Positions 33,882 to 42,939 of a stretch of DNA of 64,000 nucleotides are shown here, in pieces. Under the pieces are notes generated by a model. That model was not told the DNA's origin and did no database searches. It saw only the letters and a list, made by a program, of their open reading frames with translations. A program made the translations under genes and the position numbers. The DNA is from an uncultured Christensenellaceae bacterium (GTDB taxonomy: Bacteria; Bacillota; Clostridia; Christensenellales; UBA3700). Location of the stretch: NCBI GenBank assembly GCA_944380355.1, contig CALWHJ010000003.1, positions 116,618-180,617 of the forward strand, in the 5' to 3' direction. How positions within the stretch are numbered: position 1 is the first letter of the stretch; the number at the start of each line of letters is the position of its first letter.

Positions 33882-35366
33882 GTGCAAAAATCAAATACTA
33901 TGGATTTTCAGAAAACTTGCGACGATATCGTATCCGCTTTCGGAACTACGTGCGACTTGCGCACGATTGATTTGAATATAGGAGAATGCAAAAGCAAATT
34001 TCTGTATATCGACGGATATATAGATACTCTTCTTTTTGAAGAAAACATATTAAAACCTCTCAAAAACCTCGAAGGAACAAAAGAGGTTACGCTTTCCCTT
34101 CTCAACGAAACAACTATGATGACCACTCCCGTCGAACAAATCGACGGGGTTGAAAAGGCTGTAGATCTTATCGCTTCGGGAGAGATTATTCTCGTAGCAG
34201 AAAATTCTCCCGTTATGTTCAAATACAGCGAGAAAAAATATACTCAGCGCGCGATATCCGAACCTCCCGTGTCTACGGTACTCAGAGGTCCGCGCGAGGG
34301 ATTTGTCGAAGACCTCAAGACAAATATGTTTCTCATTCGCCGCAGACTTGCCACGCCCAAACTGACTTTCGAACTTCTCGACGCGGGAAGATATACGAGG
34401 ACGAAAATTGCCGTATGCTTTATCGACGGCATTGCCGAAAAACGTACAGTCGACCGTATCAAACGTCAGATAAAAAGCATAGATATCGACGGCATTGTCG
34501 AATCGTCTTATATAGCCCGTTTTCTTGAGGAAAACAAACTGTCGCTTTTCTCTCAGGTAGGCTCGAGCGAAAAGCCGGATATAATAGTGGGCAAAATGCT
34601 CGAAGGAAGAGTCGCCATTATCGTGGACGGCTCGCCCTCGGTACTCACGCTTCCCTTTTTGCTCTACGAAAACTTTCAGATGAGCGAGGACTATTATATC
34701 AAGAGTTACCGCGCAAGTATGCTGCGTTTCGTAAGACTGTTTGCCTTCAGCTTTTCGCTGTTGCTCCCCGCCGTATACGTCGCGCTTCAGGAACACCAGT
34801 ATCAGCTCTTCCCCTTAAAATTCCTGCTGTCGTCTTTAGGGTCGATTTATGCGATACCCCTATCGGCAACGCTCGAGATGCTGCTCATTATGGCTATATT
34901 CGAAATTCTCAACGAAACGTCAATCCGTATGCCGCGATACGTAAGTATGGCTCTTTCGGTAGTAGGCGCGATAGTGTTGGGAGAAGCGGCTGTAAGCGCG
35001 GGACTCTTTTCCATATCGGCGGTGATTATAGTAGCGGTATCGACGGTAGGCATTTATTGCGTGCCTGACGAGATAAATTCTTCAAACGTACTGAGGTTTG
35101 TCTTTGTGGGCATAGCCGGAGTGCTGGGTATAGTAGGCGTAATCCTCGCGGTTGTCGCGCTGATTGCTTATATATGTTCTGTCAACAGTTACGGCACTTC
35201 GTTTATGTCGCCGTATGCCCCCGCGCTTCTTCACGACTGGCAGGACGGAGTATTCAAAGCTCAGATAGAAGAATTCGAAGAAAGACCTTTGTCTTTGCCT
35301 ACGCAAAACCGTACGCGCCAACGCCCCGCGCATAAAAAAGTCCGACAAGACGAGGAAGACAAGTAA
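33882..35366 (+). CDS. gerAA: Spore germination receptor A subunit (GerA family)
   Basis: 494 residues. N-terminal soluble domain with 'GREG' phrasing seen as 'VSTVLRGPREGFVEDLKTNMFLIRRRL', the hallmark of GerAA/SpoVAF proteins, then about five membrane helices (residues 280-440) and a basic/acidic C-terminal tail. It forms the germinant receptor in the inner spore membrane with the next two genes. Start is GTG 33882 or ATG 33900; neither has a clear ribosome site. Expected control is SigG in the forespore, but I could not place a confident SigG promoter. Confidence 0.93.
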   Translation: MQKSNTMDFQKTCDDIVSAFGTTCDLRTIDLNIGECKSKFLYIDGYIDTLLFEENILKPLKNLEGTKEVTLSLLNETTMMTTPVEQIDGVEKAVDLIASGEIILVAENSPVMFKYSEKKYTQRAISEPPVSTVLRGPREGFVEDLKTNMFLIRRRLATPKLTFELLDAGRYTRTKIAVCFIDGIAEKRTVDRIKRQIKSIDIDGIVESSYIARFLEENKLSLFSQVGSSEKPDIIVGKMLEGRVAIIVDGSPSVLTLPFLLYENFQMSEDYYIKSYRASMLRFVRLFAFSFSLLLPAVYVALQEHQYQLFPLKFLLSSLGSIYAIPLSATLEMLLIMAIFEILNETSIRMPRYVSMALSVVGAIVLGEAAVSAGLFSISAVIIVAVSTVGIYCVPDEINSSNVLRFVFVGIAGVLGIVGVILAVVALIAYICSVNSYGTSFMSPYAPALLHDWQDGVFKAQIEEFEERPLSLPTQNRTRQRPAHKKVRQDEEDK

Positions 35367-35368
35367 GT

Positions 35369-36514
35369 ATGAACAACAAACTCAACGACAGAATTTATCC
35401 CGAACAGTTTCTATTGCTGGCATTTATCTCTATTATGACTTTCAAGGTCGTAATGCTCGCGCAGTATCTCGTGTCTGAGGCGGGCAACGAAGCGTATATA
35501 GCTATGACGGTTATGATAAGCATAGAGATAATGATGTGCGCGCTCGTATACGGCATAATCAGTTACGGCTCCCTGCCGCGTCTTGACTTGCCAAAAGGCA
35601 TTAGATACGTGCTTGCCCTGCTTCTCTTTGTTACGTCTATGGCAAAATGCGCGCTTTTGGCAAGCGAAGGCGTGTCATACGTGTCCACTACGATTTACGA
35701 CAACGTGCGCTGGTCGTACGTGTGTCTTGCTCTTATGCTCGTATGCTGTTATCTTGCGTACAAAGGCGGAAAAGTAATTGCCCGTACGGCTCAGATTTTA
35801 TTTTGGCTTATGGCTCTTTCCTTTGCCTTCCACGTAGTATTCGCAAAGACGGATTTGCAGTTCGTCAACCTGCTTCCTTTAGAGTTTTCTGCCGATATCG
35901 CCGTAGCTTGCGACAAGTATCTCGTGTGGTTCGGAGATTATTCGTGTCTGCTTTTTCTTTCCGTCTCAAAATCACCTAATGCCAAAGGAAAACGCCTTGC
36001 CGTCTGGACGGCTCTGGCAATCATCGGCACTTTCGTTTGCGCAGTAGGATTGATGGTAATATTCGTATGCGTATTTGGTGACAGCGGCGCAATCGTCGGC
36101 AACGCTTTTCTCAACGTATCCTCGCTCAACAAAATAGCTTTTATGATAGGCTCTATGGATTTGCCTACGGTATGCAGTTGGGTGGTTATGTGCACCATAA
36201 GACTTTCGCTTTTGCTCTACGCCGGCAAGGAATGTCTGAAAATCTTTTTCGGAGAAAAGTGGTGGCTGAGCGCGGTATGCGCTCTGACCGCCTATCTCCT
36301 CATAGTATACGGAATAGGCAATCTCAAAACCGGCTATTCGATAGCGACAAGCGCGCTCAGATACTTCGTGTATTTTACGGATTTTATTGCCGTAATTGCA
36401 CTGTATATTTTCGTACACGTCAAATACAAAAAAGCTAACAAACCTAAAGCTTTGCCCTCTCCCCAAAATCCCGCGCTCAAACAAATATCTCCCCCCTCTC
36501 AAGGTGAAGAATGA
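35369..36514 (+). CDS. gerAB: Spore germination receptor B subunit (GerAB family permease)
   Basis: 381 residues, about ten membrane helices; APC-superfamily-like GerB protein ('MNNKLNDRIYPEQFLLLAFISI' start, in part). Binds germinants such as amino acids in characterised members. The C-terminal ~25 residues are Pro/Lys/Gln-rich. Follows gerAA after 2 bp and overlaps gerAC by 4 bp. Confidence 0.9.
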   Translation: MNNKLNDRIYPEQFLLLAFISIMTFKVVMLAQYLVSEAGNEAYIAMTVMISIEIMMCALVYGIISYGSLPRLDLPKGIRYVLALLLFVTSMAKCALLASEGVSYVSTTIYDNVRWSYVCLALMLVCCYLAYKGGKVIARTAQILFWLMALSFAFHVVFAKTDLQFVNLLPLEFSADIAVACDKYLVWFGDYSCLLFLSVSKSPNAKGKRLAVWTALAIIGTFVCAVGLMVIFVCVFGDSGAIVGNAFLNVSSLNKIAFMIGSMDLPTVCSWVVMCTIRLSLLLYAGKECLKIFFGEKWWLSAVCALTAYLLIVYGIGNLKTGYSIATSALRYFVYFTDFIAVIALYIFVHVKYKKANKPKALPSPQNPALKQISPPSQGEE

Positions 36515-37569
36515 AAAAGAAACCTTTCGTAAATAAAAAATGGATTGTCATACTCGTAATAATTGCCCTTCTGGTAACATTCGATTTACTCGACGACCAG
36601 AAGAGTATTTCAACGCGCGCAATCGTACTTGCTATGTCGCTGGACAAGGGACAAAACGAACGCTACGATTTGGGTATTCAACTCCTTAAAACCGATAAAA
36701 ACAATAATCAGGAATATCTGACTTTCTATCAGGAAGGCGACTCGGTAAGCGATATACTCGAAACAATGAATTACAACGTGGGCGCAACCGTATCTCTTGC
36801 GCATACTATGGTTATAGTAGTCAGTCAGGACATACTTCTCGAAGACAAAGACGAAGCCTTGAGATATCTGCTCGAAAATCAGGTCGTAACATATAATACG
36901 ATGCTTGTTACCTCGGGGGATAAACCCGAAGAGCTGCTTTCGGCAAAACTCTCCAACGGCATAGGCAGCGGATATTATCTCGGACAGGTATTGCGTACCG
37001 TTGCCGCAGACTTCGGCGTAGTGCCTGTGAGTATCAAGGACTATTTTATGCTGAGATACCGAATAGGCGGCTGTATATATATGCCTTACGTTACGCTTGA
37101 AAAACAAGGCGAAAACAGTTATCTCGGCTTAACGAAAATGTACGCTACCAACGGACAAAAGGGACTAATACTCGACGAGGACGCAACCAAAGGACTTAGC
37201 CTTGTCGCGACTTCTCTCTCCAACGGCTCGCTGACATACCGCTATGCCGACATTACGGGAGAAGCGGATATAGTGCAGTCTTTTTCGAATATATCTGTAA
37301 AAAACGACAACGCGAAAATTACCGTCAACGTCTCTCTGAGAGATACCTCCAACGTCCCCGACTCAATAGACGAAACCAAGTGTCTCGAAGACATAGACGC
37401 TACGCTTACCGGATATATAAACAAATGCTACGAAGACTGCAAAGCGCAAAATCTGGATATATTTTATCTCGGGCAATACTGCTACGCTTTCAAAAATCCG
37501 CTCGCTAACGAGGCGGAATATCTGGACAAGCTGACTGTCGATATCGTCATAGACGGCAATCTCAAATAA
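36511..37569 (+). CDS. gerAC: Spore germination receptor C subunit (GerAC family) without lipobox
   Basis: 352 residues, Ger(x)C family: 'RAIVLAMSLDKGQNERYDLGIQLL' and the 'SVSDILETMNYNVGATVSLAHTMVIVVSQ' region (in part) are typical. GerAC proteins are normally lipoproteins with Cys near residue 18-22. Here the N-terminal helix 'KWIVILVIIALLVTFDLLDD' has no Cys, so anchoring would be by an uncleaved helix. Overlaps gerAB by 4 bp. Confidence 0.88.
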   Translation: MKKKPFVNKKWIVILVIIALLVTFDLLDDQKSISTRAIVLAMSLDKGQNERYDLGIQLLKTDKNNNQEYLTFYQEGDSVSDILETMNYNVGATVSLAHTMVIVVSQDILLEDKDEALRYLLENQVVTYNTMLVTSGDKPEELLSAKLSNGIGSGYYLGQVLRTVAADFGVVPVSIKDYFMLRYRIGGCIYMPYVTLEKQGENSYLGLTKMYATNGQKGLILDEDATKGLSLVATSLSNGSLTYRYADITGEADIVQSFSNISVKNDNAKITVNVSLRDTSNVPDSIDETKCLEDIDATLTGYINKCYEDCKAQNLDIFYLGQYCYAFKNPLANEAEYLDKLTVDIVIDGNLK

Positions 37570-37597
37570 CTTGATAAGATTCTCAACCTTTCAAATC

Positions 37598-37628
37598 AAA
37601 AAGGGAAACCGCAATCGGTTTCCCTTTT
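37598..37628. terminator. Bidirectional terminator between gerAC and the esterase gene
   Basis: AAAAGGGAAACCG / CGGTTTCCCTTTT stem with a 4-nt loop, between convergent genes; U-runs on both strands. Confidence 0.85.
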
Positions 37629-37636
37629 CTGTTTAC

Positions 37637-38623
37637 TTAATCGTTCAATTCGCTCAGTCCCGTATACTGATTAAAATAAGTCGCCCGTACTCCTCTCACT
37701 CTGTCCATAAGATATTTCTTGACTTCGGTATACATAGCTTTGGATTCGGCTGTCTTGTAAAAGAGATGAAAACAGTGAATACCGGGGAATTTTCCGCAAT
37801 ACTCCACGTAGTCCTTGCCCAGCTCGTCAAGCCGCGCAAGCAAAGGGATATGATGCTTGCCCACAAATACGTCGTTTTTGCCGTATGCTATGAATACTTT
37901 TTCAGGGAAATCTTCGTTTATCCAAGGAAGCGTATAGAGCATATCGTTGTATTCGTATTCTTCTATTTTATCGTATTCGACGCCCGTCATATCGGCTATA
38001 ATGTCTCTAGCTATAGGTGCGGCGTACAGCTCGGCAAAATCGTACGCTCCGCAAAGCAACAGCGCGCCTTTCAGCGAATATTTTACAGGCTCCAGCCCCA
38101 GTCTTTGCCAAAATTCTCTGTTGTGCAAAACCGCGCATATCTGACAGGCTATCTGTCCGCCCGCCGAATCGCCCATTATAAAGACGTTGTCGAGGTCGAT
38201 ATCGTACTGCTCCGCATTGTCCTCCAGCCATCTGAGCGCAAGCAATATGTGTTTGACGGACTTATCGTAAGTATATGCGGGACAAAGTCCGTAATTGAGA
38301 TTGATTACTTTCATACCCATATCGGCAAACAGCTGTCCCTGAGCAGCTCTCCACTTCTTGTCGCCCGTAACCCAACCGCCGCCGTGTACGTTTATCATCA
38401 CGGGCATTTTAGTCGCAACTACAAGCTCGGGAGAAAAGATATCCAGTTTGCAAACGTCAGCTTCCGACGCGTGATAGACTATATCTTCCTGTACGAGAAT
38501 CTTGTTGCTGCTCTTGTATTTGTTGGTAATGAAACTTTTGGCGTTGTCATCGAAGTCGAATATCAACTTTGCAAGCTTAGAGGTATTGTAAAAAGTTTTT
38601 TTACTCTTTTTTGTCCCATTCAT
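37637..38623 (-). CDS. Alpha/beta-hydrolase esterase (HSL-like)
   Basis: 328 residues. Oxyanion motif 'NVHGGGWVTG', nucleophile elbow 'GDSAGGQIA', and late Asp and His ('GKNDVFVG', 'GIHCFHLF') form the triad of the hormone-sensitive-lipase/acetyl-esterase group. Cytosolic. Possibly removes acetyl groups from sugars before glycosidases act (inference); lies 118 bp downstream of nagA on the same strand. Confidence 0.88.
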   Translation of the reverse strand: MNGTKKSKKTFYNTSKLAKLIFDFDDNAKSFITNKYKSSNKILVQEDIVYHASEADVCKLDIFSPELVVATKMPVMINVHGGGWVTGDKKWRAAQGQLFADMGMKVINLNYGLCPAYTYDKSVKHILLALRWLEDNAEQYDIDLDNVFIMGDSAGGQIACQICAVLHNREFWQRLGLEPVKYSLKGALLLCGAYDFAELYAAPIARDIIADMTGVEYDKIEEYEYNDMLYTLPWINEDFPEKVFIAYGKNDVFVGKHHIPLLARLDELGKDYVEYCGKFPGIHCFHLFYKTAESKAMYTEVKKYLMDRVRGVRATYFNQYTGLSELND

Positions 38624-38741
38624 AATCCCTCCTTGTTTCGCGGACTAAATTTCCCCTGCCGCGAAATTTTTTCGGAATGCGACCGTCGCGATAGCGCGGC
38701 GGTATTTATTTATTTTAGATAGTACTGCTACTGCGCGCCGT

Positions 38742-39914
38742 CTATTTGACGTAACGCTGTCTTAGTGCCTCTTTGTCAACTCTCTCTCCGCCAAGATACG
38801 TATCGAGAATATTCAATTCGTCGTCAAGCACGTTGATATCCGCCCTCTTACCTACGGCAAGCACGCCTACGTCCTTGAGATTGAGAAGTCTTGCGGGAAT
38901 CAAGGTGCACATATCTATACATTCACCCATAGGTATACCGCACTTTAAGAGATTTTGCGCCATTTTTCCTACGGGAGTAACCGACCCCGCATAGGTATTG
39001 AGTTCTGGAAGAATAGCGACGCCGTCGTCTATGCGTATCTTCTGTTTGCTTTCTCCGCTTCCGAGGTAATAATCCCCCTCGGGCATTCCCGCAACGCTCA
39101 GCAAATCGGATACCAGACATATCTTATCGCTGCCCTTAAGCTTGTAAATCATCTTAAAAAGCGCGTTTGGCACGTGTCTGTCGTCGGCAATTACTTCGAC
39201 AGTTATTCTTTCGTCGATAAGTCCCACTTCGGTAAGTCCCAGATGTTTTTTGGGAGTAGTACGTCTGGAAGGACGCGAAGTACAGTTGTACATATGCGTA
39301 ACGCTGTCCGCTCCGTTGTCTATGCAAGCGTATATCTCGTCGTCGATACTGTCGTCGTGTCCCAACGAAACCTGTATTCCCTCTTTGACTGCCTTTGCGC
39401 AAAATTCAGCCGCGCCGTCGAGATTGGGCGCAAGCGTAACTCTTTTTACTATATCGGCATTATTCCATACAAAAGACGAATCCTTTGAGGGAGGTATAAG
39501 AAGGTGCGGAGGATGCGCTCCCGCACTCTTTTGAGCGAGATAAGGTCCCTCCAAATGTATACCCGCTATGCGTGCGTAAGGCGATTTGTAACGTCTTATA
39601 TTATCCACCGCTTTGTTGATGTCCTCGGGAGAAGCCGTCATCGTCGTAGGGACGTATGTGGTAGTACCCGTGGAAAGATGATAAGCGGAAATGGTGTCGA
39701 TTGCTTCGAAAGTATCTTCCATACAGTCTTTGCCCCAGCCGCCGTGCGTATGCACGTCTATGAAGCCTGCCGTACAGAGTTTGCCGTTGAGGTCTGCAGT
39801 TTCGCCCTTGACCTGTTTGCCTATGGCTGTGATTATACCGTCCTCGGCAGTAATGTTGGCAGTGGTTATTCTTCCTTGCGAATAAACCCTTGCGTTAATA
39901 AATGTGATTGTCAT
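38742..39914 (-). CDS. nagA: N-acetylglucosamine-6-phosphate deacetylase
   Basis: 390 residues. Amidohydrolase: 'GFIDVHTHGGWGKDCMED', 'HLEGPYLAQKSAGAHPP', 'LGHDDS', 'THMYNCTSRPSRR' and the catalytic Asp in 'CLVSDLLSVAGMPEG' match NagA. Gives GlcN-6-P plus acetate for amino-sugar catabolism or cell-wall recycling. The start at 39914 follows GGAGA; codons further upstream are not part of the family's N-terminus. Ideal promoter ahead (39954-39982). Confidence 0.92.
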   Translation of the reverse strand: MTITFINARVYSQGRITTANITAEDGIITAIGKQVKGETADLNGKLCTAGFIDVHTHGGWGKDCMEDTFEAIDTISAYHLSTGTTTYVPTTMTASPEDINKAVDNIRRYKSPYARIAGIHLEGPYLAQKSAGAHPPHLLIPPSKDSSFVWNNADIVKRVTLAPNLDGAAEFCAKAVKEGIQVSLGHDDSIDDEIYACIDNGADSVTHMYNCTSRPSRRTTPKKHLGLTEVGLIDERITVEVIADDRHVPNALFKMIYKLKGSDKICLVSDLLSVAGMPEGDYYLGSGESKQKIRIDDGVAILPELNTYAGSVTPVGKMAQNLLKCGIPMGECIDMCTLIPARLLNLKDVGVLAVGKRADINVLDDELNILDTYLGGERVDKEALRQRYVK

Positions 39915-39953
39915 AAAATCTCCTTCAGCGTATAACGCTATTTTGACGCTTTC

Positions 39954-39982
39954 ATTATATAATCTACGGCGTTTTATGTCAA
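39954..39982 (-). promoter_or_regulatory. Consensus promoter of nagA
   Basis: Minus strand: perfect -35 TTGACA (39977-39982), 17-bp spacer, perfect -10 TATAAT (39954-39959). Confidence 0.85.
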
Positions 39983-40106
39983 TACGCACAAGCCCCGCGA
40001 ATGTAAAGAACTTGTTAAATAATAGGCAGTTTTGATATATTTATCACACTGTTTTTTGGTTAAATTCAACAAAAGCCCTCTTTTTTGTAAAAAATAAAAT
40101 TCTTTC

Positions 40107-40135
40107 TTTACAAAGCGCACCAAATATAATATAAT
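40107..40135 (+). promoter_or_regulatory. Promoter of the 468-residue lipoprotein gene
   Basis: -35 TTTACA (40107-40112), 17-bp spacer, -10 TATAAT (40130-40135). Confidence 0.75.
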
Positions 40136-40167
40136 AGACTTGCACTAAAAAAATAATGAGGTGAATT

Positions 40168-41574
40168 ATGAAAACTTTGAAATCGAAAAAAGTTAAAATA
40201 ACGATTTGCGCTATCGCCGTTATTTTAATCGTCAGCGTTCTCGCGACTTCGCTTCTCGCTTGTAAAAAGCCCGTAGCCGACGATACTCCTCTCGAAGTAT
40301 TCTTCGTAAGCGACTTCCAGAAGAACCTCGACGACACAACTTTGGCTTCCATAACCAAAGAAGGCGAAGAAATTGTTTCCGTTCAGGAAATGCTGGACAC
40401 TACGGGTTGGACTTTGAACGGTAACCCTAAGGAAATCGCAGCTGGTATTTACGCTCTCGCAGTTACCAACTACAACAACCTTACTCAGTACGCTTACCTC
40501 GTAAAAACCGACGCTTCCGTTGACGCTCTCGATACTTCGCTCAGCAACGACGTACACGTTAACATCAGAAGTACCTTCTCTACCTTTACGGGTAAAAACG
40601 GCTCTTTCTCTCAGACCGTTTCCGGTGTTACCGCTCTCGAAGGCTTCGGCCCTCTCGGCGACAGCATCAGAGGTTTGTTCGGATACAACATCCAAAGCTT
40701 TGACAACGAAGACTTCTACGCTTTCAGAAGAGCTTCCAACGGCGGTGCAAACTTCTACGGCAACAGCAATCCCGACGTTCTTAAGTACATAATGGGCGCA
40801 CAGAATGACTTCCCTACCAGATACAGCGACAAGGGCAGCGATACCAAATCCTTCTATATCAAAGATAAGGCTACTCTTGAAGAAGAAAATCAAGGCGGCT
40901 CCGATGTGGAAATCGAACAGCCTGTACAGCACGAAAGACCTTACGCTTGGTCTCCCCTCAACGGCACCACTACCGGTGAGTTGACCGTAGCAGGCACCAA
41001 GTACTATCTCGGCAGCTTCGGCGCAGGTTTCGCTACTTACAACTTCAGTGAAGCTAGCTGGCTCGATGACGCTACTTCCGTAACCTATGACGCTAAGAAC
41101 GATATCTACAGACTCAACATCGTAGTAGCAGAGAAGTACGTTGACGACGCTTGTATCTACGCTAAGGGTTCTTTGATTAAGGATACCAAGGACTACATCG
41201 CTCTCAAGAACGCTAAGTACACCGAGTGCACCAACGTAATCGAAGTATACGGCAACGGTATCATCAAATCCATTCAGAAGATTGAATCTCTCGGCTCCGA
41301 AGAGAAGTGCGACCTCGTAGTTATCTCCGGCAGCTGCAACGGCGGCGGCACGAAAAACGAAGCTATCTTCTCATTCGGTTACACCGATGACTGCACCGAC
41401 GTCAACAGATACGCTGCTCTCTACTGGCCCGAACTCGGCAACGAGTCTTACTTCGGCAAGGGTTACAAGGTAACCAAGGATATGGTACTCGACCTCTCCT
41501 CTTATCCTACCTTTGAAACCTACGAGCCTAAGGTAAACGAGATGGCTGATTTGTTCGAATCTATTTTCGATTAA
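40168..41574 (+). CDS. Large putative lipoprotein, function unknown
   Basis: 468 residues. Lipobox 'SLLAC' (Cys about 32) after a hydrophobic signal. The mature part is acidic and rich in Asn, Tyr, Gly and Ser; segments such as 'VHVNIRSTFSTFTGKNGSFSQTVSG' and 'SCNGGGTKNEAIFSFGYTD' suggest beta-sheet. No family recognised. Strong promoter, GAGGTG ribosome site and a restricted codon choice (mostly C-ending) compared with neighbours suggest high expression. Stands alone between hairpins and a divergent nagA. Confidence 0.75.
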   Translation: MKTLKSKKVKITICAIAVILIVSVLATSLLACKKPVADDTPLEVFFVSDFQKNLDDTTLASITKEGEEIVSVQEMLDTTGWTLNGNPKEIAAGIYALAVTNYNNLTQYAYLVKTDASVDALDTSLSNDVHVNIRSTFSTFTGKNGSFSQTVSGVTALEGFGPLGDSIRGLFGYNIQSFDNEDFYAFRRASNGGANFYGNSNPDVLKYIMGAQNDFPTRYSDKGSDTKSFYIKDKATLEEENQGGSDVEIEQPVQHERPYAWSPLNGTTTGELTVAGTKYYLGSFGAGFATYNFSEASWLDDATSVTYDAKNDIYRLNIVVAEKYVDDACIYAKGSLIKDTKDYIALKNAKYTECTNVIEVYGNGIIKSIQKIESLGSEEKCDLVVISGSCNGGGTKNEAIFSFGYTDDCTDVNRYAALYWPELGNESYFGKGYKVTKDMVLDLSSYPTFETYEPKVNEMADLFESIFD

Positions 41575-41587
41575 TCTATAATACCTT

Positions 41588-41616
41588 ACAGCGTACGCAC
41601 CACGTGCGTACGCTGT
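41588..41616 (+). terminator. Perfect 13-bp hairpin after the 468-residue lipoprotein gene
   Basis: ACAGCGTACGCAC / GTGCGTACGCTGT around a 3-nt loop, 13 bp after the stop. No proper U-run follows, so it is either a weak terminator or a transcript-stabilising stem. Confidence 0.55.
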
Positions 41617-41701
41617 ATTAGTGTATAAAATTTAACCTTGTTAGGCAACAGACAGGGATTTTTACATAAGCTCGTCAAGATTCTGTCCAAGCGGGCATAC
41701 G

Positions 41702-41749
41702 ATTGGGATTTGTACGGTACAATCCCGTTTGAGCCGTACAAATCTCAAT
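41702..41749 (+). promoter_or_regulatory. Alternative-stem leader structure upstream of the nahK-like gene
   Basis: Two mutually exclusive stems: ATTGGGATTTGTACGG (41702-41717) with CCGTACAAATCTCAAT (41734-41749), 15 of 16 pairs; and GGGATT (41705-41710) with AATCCC (41721-41726). About 90 bp before the kinase start. Could be an attenuator-like leader. Confidence 0.4.
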
Positions 41750-41839
41750 TTATATGTAAAATGCGCGTACGCATTATATATAATATTGCAACGTATGCGT
41801 ATGCAATATAAATCAATACAATACAATAAAGGGGTCTGT

Positions 41840-42922
41840 ATGAATACAATTCAAATCGCAGAACTTTTTGCTTTCGAAGGCAAAGTCCTTTCCGTTTCAC
41901 CCTACGGAGACGGACATATCAACGATACTTTTTTGGTCGTTACCGACAAGGATACGTCTTATATCCTTCAAAGACTCAATACGAAAATTTTTCACAACTA
42001 CGCAGGACTTATGGACAATATCCGAAAAGTCTCGGCTTATCTTGCGGATATAATCAGCAAGGACGGTGGAGACGTTTCAAGAGAGTGTCTTACTCTCGTA
42101 CATACCCGCGACGGCAAACCCTATGAGGTAATCGGCGAGGACTGCTGGCGCGCATACATATTCGTAAAAGATTCAAAAGTATATCAGCTTATCGACTCCC
42201 CCGAAATATTCGAAAACACGGGAGAAGCTTTCGGTAAATTCATAGCACGTCTCGACGGCTTTGACGCTTCGACGCTTTGCGAAGTTATTCCCGACTTCCA
42301 CAATACCGTAGACAGATACGAAAAATTCCTTCAGGCTGTGGAAAACAACAAGAGCGGACGCCGCGACAACGTACTCAAGGAAATTGAGTTTGTCAAAGCC
42401 CGCAAAGACTTTATGCATACCATTGTCGACGCGCTTGCAAAAGGAGAAATTCCTTTGAGAGTTACGCACAACGACACAAAACTCAACAACGTGCTTATCG
42501 ACAAAACCACAGGCAAAGCCATTTGCATAATAGACCTCGATACTATTATGCCGGGAAGTCTTTTGTATGACTTCGGCGATTCCGTACGCTTCGGTTGCAA
42601 TACTGCCCTCGAAGACGAAAAAGATTTGTCTAAGGTTTCTTTCGACAAAGAGCTTTACAAGGCATACTGCACAGGCTTTTTGAGAGGTATTGGAGACAAA
42701 ATTACGCAAAAAGAAATAGATATGCTCCACATAGGCTCGATTATGATGACTCTCGAGTGCGGTACGAGATTCCTTACCGACTACCTAGACGGAGACGTAT
42801 ACTTCAAAACGGCTTATCCCGAGCATAATCTCGTAAGATGCCATACTCAGTTTAAACTCGTCGAATGTATGGAAAATGCAAGCGACGAAATGATAAAAAT
42901 AGCAAAAAACTGCAAAATATAA
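41840..42922 (+). CDS. nahK: N-acetylhexosamine 1-kinase-like sugar kinase
   Basis: 360 residues, aminoglycoside/choline-kinase fold. 'SPYGDGHINDTFLV', 'ILQRLNTKIF', catalytic loop 'VTHNDTKLNNVLID' and metal site 'IIDLDTIMPGSLLYDFGD' match NahK/LnpB, which makes GlcNAc-1-P or GalNAc-1-P. The start at 41840 has AAAGGGG ahead. Followed by galE 17 bp later, the pairing known from the lacto-N-biose pathway. The sugar specificity is inferred. Confidence 0.82.
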   Translation: MNTIQIAELFAFEGKVLSVSPYGDGHINDTFLVVTDKDTSYILQRLNTKIFHNYAGLMDNIRKVSAYLADIISKDGGDVSRECLTLVHTRDGKPYEVIGEDCWRAYIFVKDSKVYQLIDSPEIFENTGEAFGKFIARLDGFDASTLCEVIPDFHNTVDRYEKFLQAVENNKSGRRDNVLKEIEFVKARKDFMHTIVDALAKGEIPLRVTHNDTKLNNVLIDKTTGKAICIIDLDTIMPGSLLYDFGDSVRFGCNTALEDEKDLSKVSFDKELYKAYCTGFLRGIGDKITQKEIDMLHIGSIMMTLECGTRFLTDYLDGDVYFKTAYPEHNLVRCHTQFKLVECMENASDEMIKIAKNCKI

Positions 42923-42939
42923 TTAAAGGAGAACAGTAT

